This document shows positions 10,476-22,228 of a stretch of DNA of 64,000 nt, piece by piece. Location of the stretch: positions 58,599 to 122,598 of the forward strand of contig NZ_JALJFG010000014.1 of the NCBI RefSeq assembly GCF_023242475.1, given 5' to 3'. Origin of the DNA: Pseudomonas sp. MWU15-20650. GTDB lineage: Bacteria; Pseudomonadota; Gammaproteobacteria; Pseudomonadales; Pseudomonadaceae. Both the position numbers and the translations under genes were made by a program. Numbering within the stretch: the first letter of the stretch is position 1; every line of letters begins with the position of its first letter. Below the pieces are notes generated by a model. The model searched no databases. It was given only the letters and a program-made list of their open reading frames with translations, and was not told the origin of the DNA.

Positions 10476-10948
10476 GCCTGTTCTCCCTTGATCATACCGC
10501 CCAGCCCTTGAGTGCCTGTGAGACGCTTGCCCATGCGCATGAAGGTGCCCACCCCATGGGCGATAGGTTGTTGCGGGTCATCCTGATAGGCGAAGCCGCG
10601 GGTGAAGATGACGTCGGCGGTCACTCGGTAGCATTGAGCAAAGCCATAGACCGGCTTATGGGGCTCGGCGGGATGCATGTAGTCGATGCGCAAGTCCAGG
10701 GTCGGGCACACCTCGAACTCGGGTAATACGCACAGGGTGGCCATGCCGCAGGCAGTGTCCATCAATGAGGTCAGCGCACCGCCGTGGATCACGCCGGTCC
10801 TAGGGTCACCGACGATATGCGGGCCATAGGGCAGGACAAGGGTCATGCCCTCCTCGCTGGCAGCGTGGACCGCCAGGCCGAGTACTTGGCAATGGCGCAG
10901 CGCCGAAACAAAACGAGTGGCGCGCTCTAACAGGGGGTTTTCGGTCAT
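10472..10948 (-). CDS. Hotdog-fold thioesterase (PaaI-like), upstream copy
   Basis: 158 residues from ATG 10948 (MTENPLLERATRF); an in-frame start at 10996 adds 16 residues with no family likeness. The core HGGALTSLMDTACGMAT is the classic PaaI-type active site region with HGG and an acidic residue on the central helix. It overlaps the downstream thioesterase gene by four bases. The two proteins are clearly the same family but diverged, suggesting an old duplication. Confidence 0.87.
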   Translation of the reverse strand: MTENPLLERATRFVSALRHCQVLGLAVHAASEEGMTLVLPYGPHIVGDPRTGVIHGGALTSLMDTACGMATLCVLPEFEVCPTLDLRIDYMHPAEPHKPVYGFAQCYRVTADVIFTRGFAYQDDPQQPIAHGVGTFMRMGKRLTGTQGLGGMIKGEQA

Positions 10949-11105
10949 TGGTTTTAGACTCTTATTAGTGTGAATCCGGGGTGTAGGGTTCACCAAGGAA
11001 AGTTCCTTGGCGAAAAGCTATATATATCTGTGGGATAAAAGGAACTAATACTGGCCCCTTATGCTCGAAAGGCCAGTAGATATCTTCAATAAGGAGAAAC
11101 ACCCC

Positions 11106-11363
11106 ATGCGCAAGACTTTAGCTATTTCCATGATGCTGGCCGCTGCCCTCGGCCTGGCTGCCTGCGACAAGAAATCCGAAGACAAAGCCCAAGATGCCGC
11201 TGCACATGCTGAGCAAGCTCAGAAAGACATGGCCAAAGCACAGGATAAAGTGAACGACGCTGCGAAAGAAAACGCCGAAGCTGCCAAAGCTCAGGCTGAA
11301 TCGAACGAAGCCGCAGCAAAAGAAGCCGCACCTGCCGCACCAGCAGAACCCGCCAAGCCTTAA
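11106..11363 (+). CDS. Small Ala/Lys-rich lipoprotein
   Basis: 85 residues. A signal peptide ends in the lipobox LGLAAC, so the mature protein starts at a lipidated Cys. The rest is a low-complexity, highly charged helix of Ala, Lys, Glu and Asp with heptad-like spacing (AEQAQKDMAKAQDKVNDAA), then a Pro/Ala tail. AAGGAGA precedes the ATG. It looks like a small coiled-coil envelope lipoprotein. I do not recognise a named family, and no function should be inferred. Confidence 0.85.
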   Translation: MRKTLAISMMLAAALGLAACDKKSEDKAQDAAAHAEQAQKDMAKAQDKVNDAAKENAEAAKAQAESNEAAAKEAAPAAPAEPAKP

Positions 11364-11397
11364 TCCCATGGCGTGAAGCTGCACTGATGCAAAAAGA

Positions 11398-11422
11398 AAG
11401 CCCGCTTACATAGCGGGCTTTA
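11398..11422. terminator. Bidirectional terminator after the small lipoprotein gene
   Basis: AAAGCCCGCT and AGCGGGCTTT pair over a short loop. The minus-strand T-run (TTTCTTTTT) is stronger than the plus-strand one. It lies between the convergent lipoprotein and DUF599 genes. Confidence 0.8.
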
Positions 11423-11479
11423 CTTTGTCTGCTGATTACCCAGAACGCGAAGTTGGACTGAGCACACCGCTGCACGTCA

Positions 11480-12223
11480 TTAAGAAGGCGCGGTCTCTTT
11501 AACGGCTTCCGGCACCGGCATATCGGTTGGGGTATACACCATCACCTGCAAGACATCGGAATGAAACTCGCGCCGGTACAGCACCAGCACGACGCCGCTG
11601 CTCATCAACATGAACAACCAGGGGCTGACAAACCAGGCCAGCATGGTCATGCCGAAGTAATAAGCACGCAGACCGAAGTTGAACTGGTTGGCCGCCATGG
11701 AAATGACCCGCGCCGCCCGCAAGGCGAACGCCTTGCGCTCCTGCTCCGAGACTTGCCGCTCACCGATCATCGGTGCCGAGCCAACCAGGACCGCCGCGAA
11801 GTTGTACTGGCGCATGCACCAACTGAAGGTAAAAAAGGCGTAGACGAACACCAGTGCCAGGCACAGCAGCTTGATCTCCGACATCCCCTGGGACGCCTGC
11901 TGCACCATGGGAATGTCCGCCAGCAATGACACGGCCCGCTCGGAAGCGCCCAGTACGGTCAGAATACCGGCGAGGATGATCAGCGTACTGGAGGCGAAGA
12001 ACGAGGCGTTACGCTCCAGGTTACCGATCACGCTGGCATCGGCAATACGGTTGTCGCGCAGCAACATGCGACGCATCCAGTCTTCACGGTACAAGTGCAG
12101 CACGCTGGCCAGGCACGCGGTGTCACGGGCTTTCCAGGTGGCGTAACGGGTATACCCTCCCCAGCAGAGGGCAAACCAGAGCGCAGCCAGCAGGTGGATC
12201 TGATTGGTTTCGACGAACGACAT
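11480..12223 (-). CDS. DUF599 family membrane protein
   Basis: 247 residues from ATG 12223 with AAGGA upstream. It has four or more hydrophobic segments: residues near 10-25, around SSTLIILAGILTVLG, around LCLALVFVYAFFTFSW, and near the C-terminus (MLAWFVSPWLFMLMSSGVVLVLY). The segment YNFAAVLVGSAP and the conserved Asn-Arg-rich loop fit DUF599, an uncharacterised inner-membrane family common in Pseudomonas. Function is unknown. Confidence 0.85.
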   Translation of the reverse strand: MSFVETNQIHLLAALWFALCWGGYTRYATWKARDTACLASVLHLYREDWMRRMLLRDNRIADASVIGNLERNASFFASSTLIILAGILTVLGASERAVSLLADIPMVQQASQGMSEIKLLCLALVFVYAFFTFSWCMRQYNFAAVLVGSAPMIGERQVSEQERKAFALRAARVISMAANQFNFGLRAYYFGMTMLAWFVSPWLFMLMSSGVVLVLYRREFHSDVLQVMVYTPTDMPVPEAVKETAPS

Positions 12224-12342
12224 GCGGGTCCTTATACACAACAGATGAAGGCAAATACGGCCTGAACCTGTGAGCGCAGCGTTGCTCGCGCCAACAGTTA
12301 CCGAATTCAAACTCTAGAAGGTTGTTACCTTATAGGCATAAA

Positions 12343-12374
12343 AAATGCCCCGTATCGATTGATACGAGGCATTT
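12343..12374 (-). terminator. Rho-independent terminator of brnQ
   Basis: AAATGCCCCGTATC pairs with GATACGAGGCATTT. On the minus strand it ends in a T-run, 22 bases past the brnQ stop. Confidence 0.85.
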
Positions 12375-12396
12375 CAGTAACGCGTACAACTGCTCG

Positions 12397-13710
12397 TTAC
12401 GCGATGGCTTCGCTGCGCTTACCGAGCATGCGATCAACCACCACGGCCACAACCAGGATCATCACCGACGGTACCAGCCACGCCAGGCCCTGCTCACTCA
12501 GCGGCAGGTGCGCCAACTGCTCAGGCATCCAATCCGCCAGGCCCGCGCCCTTGAGCGCATCGATGCAACCAAAGATGAACGACACCAGCATCACCGGGCC
12601 AACAATACGCCCCTGCTCCTGCCAGAAATCTTTGCAGAAGCTAAGAGCCACCAGCACGATGCAAGGTGGGTAGATCGCAGTGAGTACCGGGATCGAGAAA
12701 GCAATCAGCTTGGTCAGGCCCAAGTTGGATACGAACAGCGAGAACAACGCCAGGATGACTACCAGGGTCTTGTAGGACAGCGGCAGGACACGGCTGAAAT
12801 ACTCGGCGCAGGCGCAGGTCAGGCCAACAGCGGTGACCAGGCACGCCAGCGAGATCAGCACCGCAAGGAAACCACTGCCCAGGGAGCCGAACGTGTGTTG
12901 CACGTAAGCGTGCAGTACCGCTGCGCCGTTGCTTGCGCCGGCGGCCACAGCATGGCTGCCCGAGCCCAGGCGGAACAGGCTGATGTACACCAACGCCAAG
13001 CCCACGCCGGCAATCAGCCCGGCAATGATCGCGTAACGGGTGATCAACTTCGGCGACTCGACACCACGAGAGCGAATGGCATTGACGATAACGATACCGA
13101 ACACCAGGGCGCCCAGGGTATCCATGGTCAGGTAGCCATTGATGAAACCTTGGGAGAACGGCGCAGCCACGTATTCCGGGGTCGCGACACCAACGTCACC
13201 CACCGGCAAGGCAAAGGCGGCGATGCCGAGAATGGCCAGCGCGATGATCTTCAACGGTGCCAGGAAACGGCCCACGGTATCCAGCAGGCGGCCCGGGTAC
13301 AGGGAAACGAAAAACACCACCAGGAAGTACACGGAGCTGTAGAGGAACAGCGCCAACGGGCTTTCTCCGGTCAGCGGCGCCAGGCCCACTTCAAACGACA
13401 CCGTCGCGGTACGCGGGGTGGCGAACAGCGGCCCTACCGCCAGATACGCCGCCGCCGCGAGCAGGCCGCCAGCGATCTTGCCGATCGGGCTGCTCAACGC
13501 GTCCATACCGCCGCCGACCTTGGCCAGGGCGATCACAGTGACCACCGGCAAACCGACCGCAGTGATCAGGAAACCCAGTGCCGCCATCCAGACATGTGGC
13601 CCGGACTGCAACCCAACGATAGGCGGGAAGATGATGTTGCCAGCGCCCACGAACAGGGCAAAAGTCATAAAGCCCAACGCCAGGATATCCTGGCTTTTCA
13701 ACACTTTCAT
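12397..13710 (-). CDS. brnQ: Branched-chain amino acid:cation symporter BrnQ
   Basis: 437 residues from ATG 13710 ([15 protein letters not shown]); an upstream in-frame GTG at 13725 is possible, and neither has a strong ribosome binding site. Polytopic, about twelve membrane segments. The N-terminal [14 protein letters not shown] is the LIVCS signature. LIVCS carriers import Leu, Ile and Val with Na+ or H+. It is a monocistronic gene with its own terminator. Confidence 0.93.
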   Translation of the reverse strand: MKVLKSQDILALGFMTFALFVGAGNIIFPPIVGLQSGPHVWMAALGFLITAVGLPVVTVIALAKVGGGMDALSSPIGKIAGGLLAAAAYLAVGPLFATPRTATVSFEVGLAPLTGESPLALFLYSSVYFLVVFFVSLYPGRLLDTVGRFLAPLKIIALAILGIAAFALPVGDVGVATPEYVAAPFSQGFINGYLTMDTLGALVFGIVIVNAIRSRGVESPKLITRYAIIAGLIAGVGLALVYISLFRLGSGSHAVAAGASNGAAVLHAYVQHTFGSLGSGFLAVLISLACLVTAVGLTCACAEYFSRVLPLSYKTLVVILALFSLFVSNLGLTKLIAFSIPVLTAIYPPCIVLVALSFCKDFWQEQGRIVGPVMLVSFIFGCIDALKGAGLADWMPEQLAHLPLSEQGLAWLVPSVMILVVAVVVDRMLGKRSEAIA

Positions 13711-14028
13711 TTGAGGAAATACCACACTACTGAATCGGAATTTAGAGAGGGATTCCCTATGGATGAGGGAACTGCTGCCGGCCCTGATGGGGACCGACCG
13801 GTCTAGCGCGCAGCTTCCTTTTGGGAGGCGGACGCATAAAGAGGCAGCTAGAGTACAGAATTAGGCTGACAAACGCACTGTTGCAGGGCGAACTGTCCGA
13901 TAAGCGACATTCAGATGTCGTGTTTTTATAAGAACAGCGACAAGTGGCAAGCTTCAAGCGGCAAGGAAGATTGCATGCTCTGGTCTTGCAGCTTAAAGCT
14001 TGCCGCTTACAGCTGCCCTTAAACGCAC
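13711..14028. other. Gene-free stretch before the suc terminator, with an orphan hairpin
   Basis: No coding frame is credible here. At 13906-13928 CGACAT-TCAG-ATGTCG is followed by TGTTTTT, which reads as a plus-strand terminator although no plus-strand gene precedes it. At 13737-13756 GGAAT and ATTCC flank a purine-rich loop close to the brnQ start. A dispersed inverted repeat follows and is listed separately. Confidence 0.5.
13943..14008. repeat. Dispersed AAGC-rich inverted repeat
   Basis: Arms 13943-13966 (AAGTGGCAAGCTTCAAGC...) and 13985-14008 (CTTGCAGCTTAAAGCTTGCC...) are inverted and match at 21 of 24 positions. Related arms occur at 17791-17863 and on both sides of the 27.2-27.6 kb repeat block. 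Confidence 0.7.
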
Positions 14029-14052
14029 AAAGGCCACCCGAAGGTGGCCTTT
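14029..14052 (-). terminator. Probable terminator of the sucAB-lpd-sucCD operon
   Basis: AAAGGCCACC and GGTGGCCTTT form a perfect ten-base stem with a four-base loop, 31 bases past sucD. The T-tract is short on either strand. Confidence 0.7.
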
Positions 14053-14082
14053 GTGTGGTGAAGCGTCAGCTAAGCGCGAGGC

Positions 14083-14964
14083 TTACTTGACAGCCCAACC
14101 GGTCAGCTCAGCCAAAGCTTTGCCGATGTCTGCCAGCGAACGCACGGTTTTAACGCCTGCGTCTTGCAGAGCAGCGAATTTCTCGTCTGCTGTGCCTTTG
14201 CCGCCAGAGATGATTGCGCCAGCATGGCCCATGCGCTTGCCAGCAGGGGCAGTCACACCAGCGATGTAGGAAACAACCGGCTTGGTCACGTGTGCCTTGA
14301 TGTAGGCAGCCGCTTCTTCTTCAGCCGAACCGCCGATCTCACCGATCATCACGATCGCTTCGGTCTTCGGGTCTTCCTGGAACAGCTTCAGGATGTCGAT
14401 GAAGTTCGAGCCTGGGATCGGGTCACCGCCGATGCCGACGCAAGTCGACTGACCGAAACCGGCGTCAGTAGTCTGCTTCACAGCTTCGTAGGTCAGGGTG
14501 CCGGAACGGGAAACGATACCGACTTTACCTGGCAAGTGAATGTGACCTGGCATGATGCCGATCTTGCATTCGCCTGGAGTGATCACGCCTGGGCAGTTAG
14601 GGCCGATCAGGACTACGCCCAGCTCGTCGCACTTAACTTTAGCGTCCAGCATGTCCAGGGTAGGAATGCCTTCGGTGATGCAAACGATCAGCTTGATGCC
14701 GCCGAATGCTGCTTCCAGGATGGAGTCCTTGCAGAAAGGAGCTGGAACGTAGATCACGCTGGCGGTGGCGCCAGTGGCAGCTACAGCGTCTTTCACGGTG
14801 TTGAACACTGGCAGGCCCAGGTGCTCGGTACCGCCTTTACCAGGCGTAACGCCACCGACCATCTTGGTGCCGTATTCGATGGCTTGCTGGGTGTGGAAAC
14901 TACCTTGCGAACCGGTAATACCCTGGCAGATAACTTTGGTGTCTTTATTGATCAGGACGCTCAT
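14083..14964 (-). CDS. sucD: Succinyl-CoA synthetase alpha subunit
   Basis: 293 residues. It carries the CoA-binding Rossmann domain ([18 protein letters not shown]) and the phospho-histidine in the C-terminal GHAGAI segment. With SucC it converts succinyl-CoA to succinate with NTP formation in the TCA cycle. The ATG shares one base with the sucC stop (TAATG), so translation is coupled. Last gene of the operon. Confidence 0.97.
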   Translation of the reverse strand: MSVLINKDTKVICQGITGSQGSFHTQQAIEYGTKMVGGVTPGKGGTEHLGLPVFNTVKDAVAATGATASVIYVPAPFCKDSILEAAFGGIKLIVCITEGIPTLDMLDAKVKCDELGVVLIGPNCPGVITPGECKIGIMPGHIHLPGKVGIVSRSGTLTYEAVKQTTDAGFGQSTCVGIGGDPIPGSNFIDILKLFQEDPKTEAIVMIGEIGGSAEEEAAAYIKAHVTKPVVSYIAGVTAPAGKRMGHAGAIISGGKGTADEKFAALQDAGVKTVRSLADIGKALAELTGWAVK

Positions 14965-16130
14965 TATTTGCCCTCCGCAGCTTTGACAACTTGTTGAGCA
15001 GCGTCGGTCAGGCTGGTAGCCGCGATGATGTTCAAACCGCTTTCTGCCAGTACTTTAGCGCCCAGTTCAGCGTTGTTACCTTCAAGGCGAACAACAACCG
15101 GGATTTTAACGCCGACTTCTTTCACTGCACCGATGATGCCTTCGGCAATCATGTCGCAACGAACGATGCCGCCGAAGATGTTGACCAGTACTGCAGCGAC
15201 GTTGGAGTCGGACAGGATGATCTTGAACGCTTCGGTCACGCGTTCCTTGGTAGCACCACCACCTACGTCGAGGAAGTTGGCTGGTTTGCCGCCATGCAGG
15301 TTGACGATGTCCATGGTACCCATGGCCAGGCCAGCACCGTTGACCATGCAACCGATGTTACCTTCCAGGGCTACGTAGTTCAGTTCGAACTTGGCAGCGT
15401 GCGCTTCGCGCGGATCGTCTTGCGACGGATCGTGGAAAGTCTTCAGCTTAGGCTGACGGTACATGGCGTTGGCGTCGATGTTGATCTTGGCGTCGAGGCA
15501 GTGCAGATCGCCGTCAGCCTTGATCACCAGCGGGTTCACTTCCAGCAGGGCCAGATCGTGATCCTGGAACAGTTTGGCCAGACCGACGAAGATCTTGGCG
15601 AACTGGGCAACTTGCTTGCCTTCCAGACCCAGCTGGAAAGCCAGCTCACGACCCTGGAATGGCTGAGCGCCAACCAGTGGATCGATAGTGGCCTTCAGAA
15701 TTTTCTCTGGGGTTTCGTGAGCGATTTTCTCGATGTCCACGCCACCTTCGGTGGAAGCCATGAACACGATGCGACGGCTCGAACGGTCAACGACAGCGCC
15801 CAGGTACAGCTCTTTAGCGATATCAGTGCACGATTCAACCAGGATCTTGGTGACTGGCTGGCCATTGGCATCAGTCTGGTAAGTCACCAGACGCTTGCCC
15901 AGCCACTGCTGTGCGAAGGCCTTGGCGTCTTCTTTGCTGCGAACCAGCTTAACGCCGCCCGCTTTACCGCGACCACCGGCGTGGACCTGGGCTTTGACAA
16001 CCCACTCGCTGCCGCCGATTTTGTCGCAAGCTTCTGCTGCTGCTTCCGGGGTGTCTACTGCGTAGCCCTTGGAAACTGGCAGGCCGTATTCAGCGAACAG
16101 CTGCTTACCCTGATACTCGTGAAGATTCAT
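14964..16130 (-). CDS. sucC: Succinyl-CoA synthetase beta subunit
   Basis: 388 residues from ATG 16130 ([12 protein letters not shown]), the same length as E. coli SucC; upstream in-frame sequence is not conserved-looking. An ATP-grasp domain fills the N-terminal half ([17 protein letters not shown]), and the C-terminal GGIVRCD segment faces the phospho-His of SucD. It is separated from lpd by about 200 bases holding a large hairpin. Confidence 0.97.
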   Translation of the reverse strand: MNLHEYQGKQLFAEYGLPVSKGYAVDTPEAAAEACDKIGGSEWVVKAQVHAGGRGKAGGVKLVRSKEDAKAFAQQWLGKRLVTYQTDANGQPVTKILVESCTDIAKELYLGAVVDRSSRRIVFMASTEGGVDIEKIAHETPEKILKATIDPLVGAQPFQGRELAFQLGLEGKQVAQFAKIFVGLAKLFQDHDLALLEVNPLVIKADGDLHCLDAKINIDANAMYRQPKLKTFHDPSQDDPREAHAAKFELNYVALEGNIGCMVNGAGLAMGTMDIVNLHGGKPANFLDVGGGATKERVTEAFKIILSDSNVAAVLVNIFGGIVRCDMIAEGIIGAVKEVGVKIPVVVRLEGNNAELGAKVLAESGLNIIAATSLTDAAQQVVKAAEGK

Positions 16131-16243
16131 GCTTTTTACCGTCTTCGTTAGGTACTGCGCATTCGGCGCTGCGCTCATTATGAGTGCCGCGCCACCTGTG
16201 ACTGCTGCTTGCGCAACTTGCTGGGCTCAAGGCCCGTAAAGCT

Positions 16244-16287
16244 GCGCAAGACTGCGTCCAGCGGATATTCCGCGGTGAGTCTTGCGC
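16244..16287. other. Nested hairpin in the lpd-sucC gap
   Basis: A perfect ten-base outer stem (GCGCAAGACT 16244-16253, AGTCTTGCGC 16278-16287) encloses a second stem GCGGA-TAT-TCCGC (16261-16273). There is no T-run, so it is not a standard terminator. In the minus-strand mRNA it lies between lpd and sucC and could act in processing or stability. Confidence 0.6.
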
Positions 16288-16334
16288 GCAAGGCTCACGA
16301 CGGGCAACTCCGCCGTGGTTTCTTATTATCTCGC

Positions 16335-17783
<1,449 letters not shown>

Positions 17784-17790
17784 CTATTAG

Positions 17791-17863
17791 CGTCAAGCGT
17801 CAAGCCGCAAGCTGCAAGCCAAACTGCGTTTACTTGCAGCTTGCAGCTCGCAACTTGAAGCTG
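17791..17863. repeat. Dispersed AAGC-rich inverted repeat between lpd and sucB
   Basis: Left arm AGCGTCAAGCCGCAAGCTGC and right arm GCAGCTTGCAGCTCGCAACT are inverted copies with a few mismatches. The unit resembles the repeat at 13943-14008. It lies inside the operon transcript. Confidence 0.65.
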
Positions 17864-17869
17864 CTCCAA

Positions 17870-19090
17870 TCAAATATCCAGGAGCAAGCGAGCCGGGTCT
17901 TCCAGCAGATTCTTGATGGTCACCAGGAAAGTCACGGCTTCTTTACCATCGATCAGGCGGTGATCGTAAGACAGTGCCAGGTACATCATCGGGCGGATCA
18001 CGACTTGGCCGTTGATGGCCATCGGACGCTGGATGATGTTGTGCATGCCCAGGATCGCAGCTTGTGGTGGGTTGACGATCGGCGTCGACATCATCGAACC
18101 GAAGGTACCACCGTTGGTGATGGTGAAAGTACCGCCGGTCATCTCGTCGATGGTCAGCTTGCCGTCACGGGCTTTCTTGCCGAAGCCGGCAATGCCGCCT
18201 TCGATTTCAGCCAGGCTCATCAGTTCGGCGTTACGCAGAACCGGTACGACCAGGCCACGGTCGCTGGACACGGCAACGCCGACGTCTGCATAGCCGTGGT
18301 AAACGATGTCGCCGCCGTCGATGGAAGCGTTGACTGCCGGGAAGCGTTTCAGCGCTTCGGTGGCCGCTTTCACGAAGAACGACATGAAGCCCAGGCGCAC
18401 GCCGTTGTGGGACTTCTCGAACAGATCCTTGTACTTCGAACGCAGGGCCATGACTTCGGTCATGTCGACTTCGTTGAACGTGGTCAGCATCGCCATGTTC
18501 GACTGTGCTTCAACCAGGCGCTTGGCCACGGTGGCACGTACACGGGTCATCGGTACGCGCTTCTCGGTGCGGTCGCCGGCAGCGAACACAGGAGCAGCGG
18601 CAGCCGGGGCAGCGGCCTTGGCAGGCGCAGCAGCCGGAGCGTTTTTCTTGGCTTCAACAGCAGCAACCACGTCTTCCTTGGTCACGCGGCCATCTTTGCC
18701 GGTGCCTTTGATGGTGGCCAGGTTGATGCCGTTTTCTTCGGCCAGCTTGCGAGCGGCGGGTGCAGCAATCGCGTCTTCGTCGGCGGCAGCCGGGGCAGCA
18801 GCAGAAGCGGCAGCCGGTGCAGCAGCGGCGGCAGGAGCAGCGGCAGCAGCAGTGCCCTCCTCGATCGAACCCAGCACCTGGTTGGACAGGACGGTATCGC
18901 CTTCGTTGGCAACGATTGCGCCCAGGACGCCGTCGGCTTCGGCCAACACTTCCAGTACGACTTTGTCAGTCTCGATGTCGACGATCAGGTCGTCACGCTT
19001 GACGGCGTCGCCTGGTTTCTTGTGCCAGGTGGCAACGGTGCCATCGGCAACCGATTCCGGGAATGACGGGGCTTTGATTTCGATAGCCAT
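17870..19090 (-). CDS. sucB: 2-oxoglutarate dehydrogenase E2 (dihydrolipoyl succinyltransferase)
   Basis: 406 residues. N-terminal lipoyl domain with the lipoylated Lys in [11 protein letters not shown], then an Ala/Pro-rich flexible linker (around residues 80-105), the peripheral subunit-binding domain ([16 protein letters not shown]), a second Ala-rich linker, and the catalytic acyltransferase domain ending in the [10 protein letters not shown] active-site His. It forms the core of the 2-oxoglutarate dehydrogenase complex with SucA and Lpd. Confidence 0.97.
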   Translation of the reverse strand: MAIEIKAPSFPESVADGTVATWHKKPGDAVKRDDLIVDIETDKVVLEVLAEADGVLGAIVANEGDTVLSNQVLGSIEEGTAAAAAPAAAAAPAAASAAAPAAADEDAIAAPAARKLAEENGINLATIKGTGKDGRVTKEDVVAAVEAKKNAPAAAPAKAAAPAAAAPVFAAGDRTEKRVPMTRVRATVAKRLVEAQSNMAMLTTFNEVDMTEVMALRSKYKDLFEKSHNGVRLGFMSFFVKAATEALKRFPAVNASIDGGDIVYHGYADVGVAVSSDRGLVVPVLRNAELMSLAEIEGGIAGFGKKARDGKLTIDEMTGGTFTITNGGTFGSMMSTPIVNPPQAAILGMHNIIQRPMAINGQVVIRPMMYLALSYDHRLIDGKEAVTFLVTIKNLLEDPARLLLDI

Positions 19091-19134
19091 TATCTGTAGG
19101 TCCTTAAAATTCGGTTTCAGTCAGCGCGAAGGCG

Positions 19135-21966
19135 TTAAACAGTGAAAGCATCTTGCAGCAGTTTTTCCTGCTGCTCGGCGTGCATCGACGCATAACCACA
19201 AGCAGGTGCAGCAGAAGCATCACGACCGGCATACTCCAGGCCCAGGGCCTTGTTGTGGTTACCGATGCTGCGACGCAGGTGATGCTGGCTGCTGTACCAG
19301 GCGCCCTGGTTCATCGGTTCTTCCTGACACCACACCACATGGGTGAGGTTGGTGTAAGGCGCGATGATCTCCATGAGGTCATCTTCCGGGAACGGGTAAA
19401 GCTGCTCGATACGCACGATAGCGATGTCTTCGCGGCCTTCGGCACGGCGTTTTTCCAGCAGATCGTAGTAGACCTTGCCGCTGCACAGGATCAGGCGAGT
19501 GACCTTGGCGGCGTCCAGTGTGTCGATTTCTGGAATAACGGTCTGGAACGAACCTTCAGCCAGATCTTCCAGGGTCGAGATGGCCAATTTGTGACGCAAC
19601 AGCGATTTCGGAGTCAGCACTACCAGCGGCTTGCGCAGCGGGCGGATCACCTGGCGACGCAGCAAGTGGTAGATCTGGGCCGGCGTAGTCGGCACGCACA
19701 CCTGGATGTTGTGCTCGGCGCACAGCTGCAGGTAACGCTCCAGACGGGCCGAGGAGTGCTCCGGACCCTGACCTTCATAACCGTGTGGCAGCAGCATGGT
19801 CAGACCGCACAGGCGACCCCACTTGTGCTCGCCGCTGGTGATGAACTGGTCGATAACCACCTGGGCACCGTTGGCAAAGTCACCGAACTGGGCCTCCCAG
19901 ATCACCAGCGCATTCGGCGTGGTGGTCGAGTAGCCGTATTCGAACGCCAGTACGGCTTCTTCGGACAGGAACGAATCGTACAGGTCGAAACGTGGCTGGC
20001 CTTCGTACAGGTGTTGCAGCGGAATGTAGGTGCTTGCGTCTTTCTGGTTGTGCAGAACCGCGTGACGGTGCGAGAACGTACCACGGCCGATGTCCTGGCC
20101 GGTCATGCGGATCGGGTGACCTTCGAACGCCAGGGTCGCGTACGCCATGGTTTCGGCGTAACCCCAGTTGATCGGCAGGCCGCCGGCTTGCATCTTCTGA
20201 CGGTCTTCGTAGATCTTCGCAACCTGGCGCTGTACGACGAAGCCCTCTGGAATTTCCAGTAGCTTGGCGGACAGTTCCTGCAAGGTCTTGAGGTCGAACG
20301 AGGTGTCGTGACGCGCAGTCCAGGTGTGACCCAGGTACGGGCGCCAGTCAACGAACAGCTCTTTGTTCGGCTCTTTGACCAGGCTTTTTACTACATGCAG
20401 ACCATTGTCCAGCGCGTTGCGGTATTCGTCGACTTTCGCCTGAACACGCGCATCGTCAACCACACCAGCCTTGATCAGGCTTTCGGCGTACAGCTCACGG
20501 GTGGTGCGCTGCTTGGTGATCTGCTGGTACATCAGCGGCTGGGTGCCGCTTGGCTCGTCGGCTTCGTTGTGACCGCGACGGCGGTAGCAAACCAGGTCGA
20601 TGACCACGTCACGCTTGAACTGCATGCGGTAGTCGACAGCCAGTTGGGTCACGAACAGCACGGCTTCCGGATCATCACCATTCACATGGAGGATCGGGGC
20701 CTGGATCATCTTGGCAACGTCGGTGGCGTACTCGGTGGAGCGCGCGTCCAACGGGTTGCTGATGGTGAAGCCCACCTGGTTGTTGATGACGATGTGAACG
20801 GTACCGCCGGTCTTGAAGCCGCGAGTCTGCGACATCTGGAACGTTTCCAGGACCACACCCTGACCGGCGAACGCCGCGTCACCGTGGATGGAAATCGGCA
20901 GGACCTTCTCACCGGTGGAATCGTTACGACGGTCCTGGCGAGCACGTACCGAACCCTCGACCACTGGAGAAACGATTTCCAGGTGGGATGGGTTGAACGC
21001 CATGGCCAGGTGAACTTCACCGCCGGTGGTCATCACGTTGGACGAGAAGCCCTGGTGGTATTTAACGTCACCGGAACCCAGCTCGACCTTCTTCTTGCCT
21101 TCGAACTCGTCGAACAGCTCGCGTGGGTTCTTGCCGAAGGTGTTGACCAACACGTTCAGGCGACCACGGTGCGCCATGCCGATCACAATTTCCTTGGTGC
21201 CATAGGAACCGGAACGCTGGATCAGCTCGTCGAGCATCGGAATCAGGCTTTCGCCGCCTTCCAGGCCGAAGCGCTTGGTGCCTGGGTATTTGGTGCCCAG
21301 GTATTTCTCGAGGCCCTCGGCCGCGGTCACGCGCTCAAGCAGGTGGCTGCGGACATCGGCGGACAACACCGGACGCCCACGCACGCCTTCCAGGCGATGC
21401 TGGAACCAGTGGCGCTGCTCGGAATCGGTGATGTGCGTAAACTCAGCGCCGATGGTGCGGCAATATGTCTGCTGCAACGCTTCGTGAATTTCGCGTAGGC
21501 TCGCTTCCTCTTTGCCGATGAACAGGTCGCCGGCACGGAAGGTCGTATCAAGATCGGCATTGGTCAAGCCGTAATGATTGATCGACAGGTCTGCAGGTGC
21601 AGGACGCTTCCAGAGCCCCAGCGGGTCAAGCTGGGCCGCCTGGTGGCCACGCATCCGGTAAGCCTGGATCAGTCGCAATACTTCAACTTGCTTCTTCTCA
21701 TGCTCACTGCTCACGCTGCCGGCGGAAACCGGTTGGGCGCGGCGCTGGTTCTTTGCCAGCAGCACAAACTGATCGCGAATTGTTGCGTGCGATACATCGG
21801 TGGCAGCGTTGCCGTCTGAAGACAACGTCTGAAATTTGGTGCGCCATTCTTCTGGCACAGCGTTAGGGTCGTGCAGGTAGAGCTCATAAAGCTCTTCCAC
21901 ATAGGCAGCGTTACCACCTGAAAGATAGCCGCTGTTCCACATGCGCTGCATCACGCTTTCTTGCAT
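19135..21966 (-). CDS. sucA: 2-oxoglutarate dehydrogenase E1
   Basis: 943 residues, full length. Thiamine-diphosphate enzyme that decarboxylates 2-oxoglutarate and succinylates the lipoyl group on SucB. It starts MQESVMQRMWNSGYLSGG and shows the active-site segments GMAHRGRLNVL, AFNPSHLE, and the transketolase-like GTFSHRHAVLHNQ. It lies 262 bases after sdhB, behind a terminator, so it probably starts its own transcript. Confidence 0.97.
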   Translation of the reverse strand: MQESVMQRMWNSGYLSGGNAAYVEELYELYLHDPNAVPEEWRTKFQTLSSDGNAATDVSHATIRDQFVLLAKNQRRAQPVSAGSVSSEHEKKQVEVLRLIQAYRMRGHQAAQLDPLGLWKRPAPADLSINHYGLTNADLDTTFRAGDLFIGKEEASLREIHEALQQTYCRTIGAEFTHITDSEQRHWFQHRLEGVRGRPVLSADVRSHLLERVTAAEGLEKYLGTKYPGTKRFGLEGGESLIPMLDELIQRSGSYGTKEIVIGMAHRGRLNVLVNTFGKNPRELFDEFEGKKKVELGSGDVKYHQGFSSNVMTTGGEVHLAMAFNPSHLEIVSPVVEGSVRARQDRRNDSTGEKVLPISIHGDAAFAGQGVVLETFQMSQTRGFKTGGTVHIVINNQVGFTISNPLDARSTEYATDVAKMIQAPILHVNGDDPEAVLFVTQLAVDYRMQFKRDVVIDLVCYRRRGHNEADEPSGTQPLMYQQITKQRTTRELYAESLIKAGVVDDARVQAKVDEYRNALDNGLHVVKSLVKEPNKELFVDWRPYLGHTWTARHDTSFDLKTLQELSAKLLEIPEGFVVQRQVAKIYEDRQKMQAGGLPINWGYAETMAYATLAFEGHPIRMTGQDIGRGTFSHRHAVLHNQKDASTYIPLQHLYEGQPRFDLYDSFLSEEAVLAFEYGYSTTTPNALVIWEAQFGDFANGAQVVIDQFITSGEHKWGRLCGLTMLLPHGYEGQGPEHSSARLERYLQLCAEHNIQVCVPTTPAQIYHLLRRQVIRPLRKPLVVLTPKSLLRHKLAISTLEDLAEGSFQTVIPEIDTLDAAKVTRLILCSGKVYYDLLEKRRAEGREDIAIVRIEQLYPFPEDDLMEIIAPYTNLTHVVWCQEEPMNQGAWYSSQHHLRRSIGNHNKALGLEYAGRDASAAPACGYASMHAEQQEKLLQDAFTV

Positions 21967-22157
21967 GCTTGGTCACCCTCGATTTGGGGACACCACCGGC
22001 GAAAACACCGAGTTTGCTTGCAAAAGGCCAAGTGCAGCGACCAAAACAAGCCACTTAGGATCACGCTGATAGTTCGGGTACCAACCCGAATGCCCCTGCT
22101 TGTCTCATTTCTTCAAAATAAGAGCTGCGGCTTTGTAAGTCGCTGCTCAAGTTAAAA

Positions 22158-22187
22158 CTACGGCGCCGGTTGAAGCCTGCGCCGTAG
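22158..22187 (-). terminator. Terminator between sdhB and sucA
   Basis: CTACGGCGC and GCGCCGTAG are nine-base perfect arms, followed on the minus strand by TTTT. It lies about 40 bases after the sdhB stop and separates sdhCDAB from sucA. The rest of the 262-base gap shows no gene. Confidence 0.75.
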
Positions 22188-22228
22188 CATTTACGGGCAC
22201 AACGGTCCTGCTTTTACTACAACGTCAG

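Noticed and set aside
12322..13806. Long plus-strand frame opposite brnQ
   Set aside because: Rich in Gln, His and Arg, as expected for the antisense of a membrane protein gene; no motif.
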